Of a stretch of DNA of 5,728 bases, positions 1 to 5,215 are shown one piece after another. Within the stretch, counting starts at the first letter, position 1. Each line of letters starts with the position of its first letter. The notes beneath the pieces are model-generated. The model did no database searches. It saw only the letters and a list, made by a program, of their open reading frames with translations, and was not told the origin of the DNA. The DNA comes from CAZOHG01 sp964579725. GTDB lineage: Bacteria; Zhuqueibacterota; JdFR-76; BMS3Abin05. The stretch covers positions 1 to 5,728 of the forward strand of contig CAZOHG010000120.1 of NCBI GenBank assembly GCA_964579725.1, given 5' to 3'. A program made the position numbers and the translations under genes.

Positions 1-1547
1 TGCGCACGCTTGTTGCTTGCGGAACGTCAGCGGGTATTGCCGCCACCTTCAACGCGCCCATTGCCGGTGCCCTTTTTGCCATGGAAATCATTCTCAGCGA
101 TTTTGGGATTTCCCAATTCAGCCCCATCGTGATTTCTTCGGTTTCCGCAACGGTGATTTCCCGCCATTTTTTGGGTGATTTCCCCGCTTTTGTCATCCCG
201 CACTACGAGTTGGTCAACGTTTTTGAGATGATTCCCTACACCCTTTTGGGAATTTTGGCCGCATTCGTAGCTCTGGCGTTTATTGAAATCCTCTACAAAA
301 CAGAAGACATTTTCGAGGCCATTCCACTGCCCGGGTTTTTGAAATCGGTTTTTGGGGGACTTTTGGTTGGTGCCGTGGGTGTCTTTTTCCCCCATATTTT
401 TGGCGTGGGTTACGAAACCATTAGTTTGGGGCTGGAAGCCAAATTGACTTGGTATTTTTTGCTGTTTCTTATTGTTCTGAAAATCCTGGCCACATCTATT
501 ACAATCGGATCGGGTGGGTCCGGAGGGGTGTTTGCACCGTCCCTCTTTTTGGGGGCCAGTTTGGGCGGTTTTGTCGGGACAATTTCACACACCCTCTTCC
601 CAACCATAACTGCAACCCCGGGGGCCTACGCCTTGGTGGGAATGGGTGCCGTGGCTGCCGGTGCCATGCACGCTCCCATTACCTCGATTCTGATTATTTT
701 TGAATTAACCAACGATTACCGAATTATTTTGCCGCTAATGGTAGCCTGTATTATTAGTGTGCTTATCACCACACGTCTCAAAAAGGATTCCATTTATACC
801 CTGAAACTTTCGCGTCGGGGGCTCAATCTATTTCAAGGACAGGAGGTCAACGTCCTGCGCTCGCTGCGTGTTTCCCAGGTCATGAAAAAAGAATTTGAAA
901 ACGTGCGAATGGACACCCCATTCAAAAAACTCATGGATCTTTTGGTTAGTAGCCAGCACCCCAACTTTTTTGTGACGGATAAAAACGGACATTTGCTCGG
1001 GGTGATTTCCATTAATGATTTGCGGCGCATCGTGTACGAGTCCGATGCCCTGGCGCCCATTCTTGTGGCCTACGATCTGCTTTCTCCCATTCGCCATTCC
1101 TTCACGCCGGAAGATACCCTGGATGCGGTCATGAAGGCGTTCGGTGAAATGAACGTAGACGAATTGCCGGTGGTGCAAAGTATCACCGACCCGAAACTAA
1201 TCGGCACAGTGACCAAGCGAGATGTGATTGAAATGTACAACCGCGAAATTTTAAAGCGCGACACGGTTCGCTCTATCTCGAGCTACATTAGTTCGGCAGA
1301 TCGGTTTAAGGAAGTCGAAGTTGTCGACGGTCAATTCCTGTCCGAAATGGAAGTGCCCGGTTCTTTTGTCGGACGCACACTCAAGGAACTGAACTTGCGC
1401 GGTCTGTGGGGAATTGAGGTCATTTTGATTAAGCCTGCGGACGGAAAATCTCTCCAAACGCCCCGCCCCGATTACAAATTCCAATTCGGCGATTCCATTG
1501 TGGTGTTGGGAAATCGCCAAAATCTCGAAAAAATCAAACACGGGTAG
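1..1547 (+). CDS. CLC-family chloride channel/transporter with CBS pair and RCK_C domain (5'-truncated)
   Basis: Integral membrane protein moving chloride or a related anion. The frame is open from base 3 and already inside the protein, giving 514 visible residues to TAG at 1545-1547. Near base 30 the reading AGIAATFNAPIAGALF is the classic CLC segment after the GREGP filter. The second filter motif, GGSGGVFAP, is at about 513-539. The segment GMGAVAAGAMHAPITS is at 642-689, and SIYTLKL carries the probable central pore tyrosine at 795-797 (equivalent to Tyr445 of E. coli ClC-ec1). Two CBS domains follow (about 873-1040 and 1062-1250), then an RCK_C/TrkA_C-like domain (about 1314-1538, ending near FGDSIVVLG). 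CBS pairs usually bind adenine nucleotides, and RCK_C domains bind small ligands. The GSGIP and GREGP motifs, including the gating glutamate, would lie left of the window. The internal ATG at 81 is a mid-protein methionine, not the start. The family call is firm; channel versus exchanger is open. Confidence 0.95.
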   Translation, partial: RTLVACGTSAGIAATFNAPIAGALFAMEIILSDFGISQFSPIVISSVSATVISRHFLGDFPAFVIPHYELVNVFEMIPYTLLGILAAFVALAFIEILYKTEDIFEAIPLPGFLKSVFGGLLVGAVGVFFPHIFGVGYETISLGLEAKLTWYFLLFLIVLKILATSITIGSGGSGGVFAPSLFLGASLGGFVGTISHTLFPTITATPGAYALVGMGAVAAGAMHAPITSILIIFELTNDYRIILPLMVACIISVLITTRLKKDSIYTLKLSRRGLNLFQGQEVNVLRSLRVSQVMKKEFENVRMDTPFKKLMDLLVSSQHPNFFVTDKNGHLLGVISINDLRRIVYESDALAPILVAYDLLSPIRHSFTPEDTLDAVMKAFGEMNVDELPVVQSITDPKLIGTVTKRDVIEMYNREILKRDTVRSISSYISSADRFKEVEVVDGQFLSEMEVPGSFVGRTLKELNLRGLWGIEVILIKPADGKSLQTPRPDYKFQFGDSIVVLGNRQNLEKIKHG

Positions 1548-1598
1548 AGGCTCGACCGACGGGTTCAATGTGTACTCTCCCTTTTCCGTATTTTCCCC

Positions 1599-1626
1599 TT
1601 GCAAAATTCCTCTTTTTTTCTACATT
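1599..1626 (+). promoter_or_regulatory. Candidate sigma70-type promoter for the GHL10 gene
   Basis: TTGCAA at 1599-1604 and TACATT at 1621-1626 are separated by 16 bp, with four of six consensus matches each, inside a T-rich stretch. Transcription would begin near 1632-1634, about 35 nt before the chosen ATG at 1667. No convincing terminator separates the CLC gene from this point, so readthrough from upstream is also possible. The match is modest and the organism's promoter consensus is unknown. Confidence 0.3.
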
Positions 1627-1641
1627 AAAGGGATTGAGAAA

Positions 1642-1651
1642 ATTGTACAAT
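1642..1651. repeat. Perfect 10-bp palindrome ATTGTACAAT in the leader
   Basis: ATTGTACAAT reads the same on both strands. It sits 15 bp before the chosen start codon of the exported GHL10 protein and just downstream of the candidate promoter. It contains TACAAT, which also resembles a -10 element, but no good -35 lies 16-18 bp upstream of it. It could be a repressor half-site pair or chance in an AT-rich leader. Confidence 0.3.
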
Positions 1652-1655
1652 AGGA
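1652..1655 (+). promoter_or_regulatory. Weak ribosome binding site (AGGA) supporting the start at 1667
   Basis: AGGA at 1652-1655 lies 11 nt before ATG 1667, slightly long but usable. For the alternative ATG at 1655 the AGG is directly adjacent, which cannot act as a Shine-Dalgarno. No purine-rich site suits the far-upstream ATG at 1568. This supports 1667, the start that also leaves a clean signal peptide. Confidence 0.4.
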
Positions 1656-1666
1656 TGTTGACTGCC

Positions 1667-3943
1667 ATGCGCTTGAAGTACGTTTGTTTAATTTTTGGTT
1701 TTTTGCTTGTTTTCCCCGGTCTTAATTTTGCACATCCCTTGAGTCCAATTCTTCCCGATTCAGTTGAGTTGCCCGTGCGGGCGCTCTGGGTAACGCGCTG
1801 GGATTACCACGCGCCCGAGGACATCGCCGCCATTGTTCAAAACGCCGAATGGGCGGGTTTTAATGTGATTTTCTTCCAGGTTCGCGGCAACGGGACAGTT
1901 TTTTACCCCTCAGACCTTGAACCGTTGGACAAATCCCTGCAGGCGTCCGGCAGCGCCTGGGACCCGCTGGCATACGCCGTGGCGCGGGCGCATCTGTCGG
2001 GATTGCAGCTTCACGCCTGGGTCAATGTTTTTCCTGGGTGGCGCGGCACGCACCCGCCTGCCGACTCCACCCAACTTTGGAATGCGCACCGATCTTGGTT
2101 TTTACCTCTCGGAGCCGGGTTCCTCCCACAGCCTCGTGCCGGATACATGTGGCTCAATCCGGTTCTTCCGGCGGTTCGCCAGCACTTGCGGGCATTGATT
2201 TTGGAACTTTCCGAAAAGTACAATTTGGACGGCATCCACCTGGATTATATTCGCTACCCGGGCCCGGGCGATTTTCTGACCGATTCACAAAATCCGGCCT
2301 ACCGCCCATTTTTTGATTTTCAAAAGGCCACGCCCGAAGAATGGGACGCTTTCCGTCGCAGTCGGATCTCCGCTCTGATTCAAGACTGCCGAAGCATTTT
2401 GCAAAGAACAAACCCGAAGCTTCTTCTCTCGGCTGCTATTTTTGGCGATTGTCAAATCGGTACCCGCGCGTTTTTTCAAAACAGCCGCCGTTGGGTGTGG
2501 AAAAACAGTCTCGATTGGGTTGTTCCCATGACGTACACGTCGGACACCCTGCAATTCAGCCACTGGCTTGGTTTTTACCGGGCGTACCCCAAAGCCTCGG
2601 TGCTTCCGGGAATTCTAACCTCTTCTGCCCCCGTTTTTTGGCAAGAGCTGCGCTTGATTCAAAAACGGCATTTTCCGGGTTTTTCTTTTTTCAGCTACCA
2701 GGCGATTTTCCCCCACCACATACCCAATGCGTTGGCTCACCAAATTTCCGCTGTTTTTCTTCAGCAGACGAAAAGCTTTTCACGTCCGCCCGAGACTGGG
2801 CAGCATTCCCGGCCCTACCCGCAACGCTTGATTTTTTCACAGGGCACTTTCCCTCTGGTGTCAAAACAAAAAATTGGGGTGGAGTTTGACCACCCCGTTT
2901 CACCCAAAGCAGCCTATTTTTTATGCTGGAAAAGAAAGCGCCCCGGCGCACTGCAGTGGTCAGCGGCTCTTCGGCCGCGGTCTGCTTCTTCCGAAACCCT
3001 TGTTACCGAGCGTGAAGTGACCCTTGCCCCGCGCGCAGGATTCTACACCTTTTCTGTTTACCGTCAGGACGGCTCGAAAAAGCGGCTGATGCGCCAATTC
3101 GACGTACCGCTTCTGGCACGGGCCTCTCGTTTTCATTTTGAATCTTTTTGGGGGCCGCCGCTCAAGGGAGGCCGCCATTTGCTCGTGGATTCCCGAAAAC
3201 AGGTCTGGGTTCCGGCCGGAGATCGGGTTGTTGTGCTGGATTCCACGGGACGTCCCACGCCTTTTTCTCCGATTGTGTGGGGCGTGGATGCCAGCGGAAA
3301 GCGGCAAAAAATCCACACCAGTTTGGGGGTTTGTCAGGATGCGAATGGGCATTTTTGGGTGACCAATTACAACGGCACCGGAAATCTTCTTAAATTTTCG
3401 GAAAAGGGAACGCCCCTGGGAGGCATTCGACTGAGATTTTTCCCGGGCGACGTGACGGTCGCGGCGGATTCCCGGTTTTTCATTCTCTCAGCCGAGAACC
3501 ACCGCTGGCACGTTTTGTCTTCAAAAGGGGGCGAATTACAAGGTAGTCCCTTTGACGGGACGCACCGCAGTTACGGGATCGCCGCTTCGGAGAATGGCGC
3601 CTCGGTTTTTGTCAGCTGTCGGGCGGACGGAAAAGTGCACCACTGGGCGGGAAGCATTTTGGGCGATCGTGCAGGCTTCCAAAAATTGGCCGATCTGGAT
3701 GTGGGGGACACCGGATTTGGTAGTCTCTATTTGGACGGGAAAAACCGCCTGTTTGTGTGCCAGCCCGGTTTGGGGCGAATTGTGGTGTGGGACGCGCGCA
3801 ACTACCGTTTGTTGGACGTGATTTCTGGCCCGATGCTACGAGCCCCTCGTGCCATTGCGGCAATTCCGGGCACGCACGACTACCTGATTTTGGAAACCTC
3901 TGGCGAAACAGCCGTTCGGTTGGTGCGGGTTCGGGAAGAATAA
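1667..3943 (+). CDS. Exported GHL10 (DUF187) glycosyl hydrolase-like protein with C-terminal six-repeat propeller
   Basis: Predicted to act on glycan outside the cytoplasm. With the start at 1667 the protein has 758 residues. Residues 1-22 form a signal peptide (MRLK, a hydrophobic core, cleavage probably after NFA). Residues about 36-365 match the GHL10 family (PF02638; Bacillus YngK and E. coli DigH/YddW are relatives, DigH acting on denuded peptidoglycan glycan). Visible marks are RALWVTRWDY (38-47), HAWVN (116-120), the signature DGIHLDYIRYP (188-198) and DWVVPMTY (283-290). Residues about 385-485 look like a beta-sandwich linker. Residues about 503-756 hold six spaced repeats of the form DxxGxxfVxxxxxxxVxxxdxxG, typical of NHL/SMP-30-like propellers. 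No lipobox or sorting domain is seen. It follows the CLC gene by 119 bp and converges on the cytochrome operon. An in-frame ATG at 1568 would add 33 residues and bury the signal peptide, so I did not use it. Family confidence is high; the substrate is unknown. Confidence 0.88.
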   Translation: MRLKYVCLIFGFLLVFPGLNFAHPLSPILPDSVELPVRALWVTRWDYHAPEDIAAIVQNAEWAGFNVIFFQVRGNGTVFYPSDLEPLDKSLQASGSAWDPLAYAVARAHLSGLQLHAWVNVFPGWRGTHPPADSTQLWNAHRSWFLPLGAGFLPQPRAGYMWLNPVLPAVRQHLRALILELSEKYNLDGIHLDYIRYPGPGDFLTDSQNPAYRPFFDFQKATPEEWDAFRRSRISALIQDCRSILQRTNPKLLLSAAIFGDCQIGTRAFFQNSRRWVWKNSLDWVVPMTYTSDTLQFSHWLGFYRAYPKASVLPGILTSSAPVFWQELRLIQKRHFPGFSFFSYQAIFPHHIPNALAHQISAVFLQQTKSFSRPPETGQHSRPYPQRLIFSQGTFPLVSKQKIGVEFDHPVSPKAAYFLCWKRKRPGALQWSAALRPRSASSETLVTEREVTLAPRAGFYTFSVYRQDGSKKRLMRQFDVPLLARASRFHFESFWGPPLKGGRHLLVDSRKQVWVPAGDRVVVLDSTGRPTPFSPIVWGVDASGKRQKIHTSLGVCQDANGHFWVTNYNGTGNLLKFSEKGTPLGGIRLRFFPGDVTVAADSRFFILSAENHRWHVLSSKGGELQGSPFDGTHRSYGIAASENGASVFVSCRADGKVHHWAGSILGDRAGFQKLADLDVGDTGFGSLYLDGKNRLFVCQPGLGRIVVWDARNYRLLDVISGPMLRAPRAIAAIPGTHDYLILETSGETAVRLVRVREE
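3173..3934 (+). repeat. Six propeller-like repeats within the GHL10 protein
   Basis: Six diverged repeats of about 40-50 residues can be read by eye at residues 503-527, 553-579, 595-620, 636-661, 685-711 and 728-756. Each has a D/N-G turn, then a hydrophobic strand (for example VWVPAG, FWVTNY, FFILSA, VFVSCR, LFVCQP, YLILET), then a second strand ending in S/D-x-G or a similar turn. Six blades is the usual number for NHL or SMP-30-type propellers. The repeats are at protein level only; the DNA is not repetitive. The blade boundaries are approximate. Confidence 0.6.
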
Positions 3944-3972
3944 AAAATCCCCTTTTTGCGTGCAAAAAGGGG
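3942..3972 (-). terminator. Intrinsic terminator of the minus-strand cytochrome operon
   Basis: CCCCTTTTTGC (3949-3959) and GCAAAAAGGGG (3962-3972) are perfect inverted repeats; allowing a CGTG-type four-base loop leaves a 10-bp stem. Read on the minus strand, the hairpin is followed directly by ATTTTTTA (complement of 3941-3948), a proper U-tract. Read on the plus strand it is followed by AGTGTAATTG, with no U-tract, so it is oriented for the leftward operon ending at 4097. The U-tract overlaps the stop codon of the convergent GHL10 gene. Confidence 0.8.
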
Positions 3973-4096
3973 AGTGTAATTGCTTGCGCAAGCGATCTGA
4001 ATGCTTCACTTTCGGGATTTTTTTCCGCAGCTCGGCGGATTGTCAGTAATCCCTCCGAAATCTCATCTCAAAAAACGGCCGTTTCGCCTTCTCGCT
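3973..4096 (-). other. 3' untranslated region of the cytochrome operon, with two palindromes
   Basis: About 124 nt separate the stop codon at 4097 from the terminator hairpin. Two perfect 12-bp palindromes lie here: GCTTGCGCAAGC (3982-3993) and AAACGGCCGTTT (4073-4084). The second is followed on the minus strand by extra Ts and could form a weak early terminator. TCCGC/GCGGA (4024-4039) is a further short stem. I see no coding signal. No independent terminator for the plus-strand GHL10 gene is apparent. Confidence 0.5.
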
Positions 4097-5215
4097 TTAC
4101 GCTTCAGGTGTTGCCTTCGCCAGAGCTGGACGCGTAATGATCCACAATAGCACGGCCAAACCGATGACAAATAGAATCAGAAACGGAATGGCTGAGGACC
4201 ATTGCCAGTGCACGGGGGTTCGCGCCAGCGGGACGATTTTTTCGATCTCTTCGTATTGAACCCATTGCCGGCTTACGGCATTGAATGCCAGAACCAGAAA
4301 TTGGGAGATCGCCAAAACCACGGCTTTTCCCGTGTTCAGGGCGTTTCGAAAAATCAGGAAAAGCAGCCACGTCACGACGAACGATGCCGCAGTGAGAATC
4401 ATGACAATTTGTACCCACCCGTGCGCTTTTTGCAGGACGTCTTTTGGAATGGTTCCGAAAACGTACCAGTAAGCAAAAATAGCGGCCACAACGGCTCCCA
4501 AAGTGTAAAACACGAAACCGAAATGGGCGGCTTTTTTTCGGTAGTTTTCCCCGTATTTTTTACCGAACCAGGCTCCGTCCACGGCGATCCAGACGCCCGT
4601 GGTGGTCATGGCAATTCCGAACATCATGAGCCAGCGCGCCCACATACCGGCATCGCCAGTATTCAAGCCGGTACCTTTCACCGCTCCGGCCACGGTAGTT
4701 TTGTGGAAGATATCGAGCCATGCCCCGCTGTTAACCATTAGACTGAAGTTGTTGGCAAACAGAAAGCCCATGATAATAAACAAAATGGCACTTACCCATC
4801 CGGCCACGTAGCCGATGGTTTTCGGGTGCTCCGTTCGCAATTGCAATTCGTAAATGTAAACGCCGTAATAGGCGAAAAGCAAAAGAAAAACGACGGAGAA
4901 CCAGTACCAGCCCATTAGAATCCCGGATGTGTAATAGGTTTCATTGTAAATGGACTGGGTAAAAAGCAGGGGTACAATCCCAAGGTTGACACCAACCGCC
5001 ACCATGATGGGCATGGTAATGGCCAGACGTTTGGCGATAGTGCGCGTTTCGCCTTTTGCAAAAACGGCCAAAACCGCCGAAAGCGGCAGCCCGGCGTACC
5101 AGATGTTCATGGGAATCAGATGAAGGGTAAAGCCCAGCACCTTGAAAAATAAAATAAATCCGATTGAAGCTGGAAAGCCAAAAGGATCGACGGGAGCAAT
5201 AGGAATTCCGTTCAT
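4097..5215 (-). CDS. Nine-helix membrane subunit, probable divergent cytochrome bd superfamily (CydA-like) protein
   Basis: Probable membrane subunit of a respiratory complex with the cytochrome c protein encoded just upstream. It has 372 residues and nine predicted transmembrane helices (about 17-52, 64-86, 97-122, 134-158, 190-212, 230-253, 265-289, 297-316, 340-361). CydA also has nine helices but about 520 residues. TM1 carries LHLIPMN with His32, placed like the TM1 heme-ligand histidine of CydA (His19), and AVGVNLGIVP (73-82) resembles the CydA stretch GVATGLTMEF. The TM6-TM7 loop (254-264) is only about a dozen residues, so there is no quinol-binding Q-loop. The TM3 glutamates of CydA appear replaced by aromatic or aliphatic residues. 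Other histidines near helix ends are 171, 231, 265 and 336. ATG 5213-5215 is fixed by an ideal Shine-Dalgarno and the 4-bp overlap with the upstream gene. The superfamily call is by eye; an unrelated cytochrome b-like protein remains possible. Confidence 0.5.
   Translation of the reverse strand: MNGIPIAPVDPFGFPASIGFILFFKVLGFTLHLIPMNIWYAGLPLSAVLAVFAKGETRTIAKRLAITMPIMVAVGVNLGIVPLLFTQSIYNETYYTSGILMGWYWFSVVFLLLFAYYGVYIYELQLRTEHPKTIGYVAGWVSAILFIIMGFLFANNFSLMVNSGAWLDIFHKTTVAGAVKGTGLNTGDAGMWARWLMMFGIAMTTTGVWIAVDGAWFGKKYGENYRKKAAHFGFVFYTLGAVVAAIFAYWYVFGTIPKDVLQKAHGWVQIVMILTAASFVVTWLLFLIFRNALNTGKAVVLAISQFLVLAFNAVSRQWVQYEEIEKIVPLARTPVHWQWSSAIPFLILFVIGLAVLLWIITRPALAKATPEA
5212..5215 (-). other. ATGA stop/start overlap (translational coupling)
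   Basis: On the minus strand ATGA holds the start of the nine-helix subunit (5215-5213) and the stop of the cytochrome c gene (5214-5212). This junction is typical of subunits made in fixed ratio from one transcript. Confidence 0.9.

Noticed and set aside
81..1547. ATG at 81 as start of the CLC gene
   Set aside because: The same frame upstream (3-80) encodes the conserved CLC segment ending in NAPIAGALFA, so the gene begins before the window.
1568..1666. ATG at 1568 as start of the GHL10 gene
   Set aside because: It would add 33 residues before the signal peptide, lies upstream of the candidate promoter, and has no ribosome binding site.
2341..2889. 182-codon open frame on the plus strand inside the GHL10 gene
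   Set aside because: It is a +2 shadow of the conserved GHL10 barrel, with no ribosome binding site and no recognisable domain.
3949..3972. Hairpin as a terminator for the plus-strand GHL10 gene
   Set aside because: No T-tract follows it on the plus strand; the tract is on the other side.
4015..4053. GGGATT/AATCCC pair around the T-run as a plus-strand terminator
   Set aside because: The T-run precedes the internal stem rather than following it, and the outer loop is too large.
3757..4137. Possible small gene bridging the convergent gap
   Set aside because: It starts inside the GHL10 gene in another frame, runs through the terminator, and ends inside the cytochrome subunit gene; composition looks non-coding.
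4202..4741. 179-codon open frame on the plus strand opposite the nine-helix gene
   Set aside because: Antisense shadow, rich in His, Asn and Gly, with no domain or start signal.
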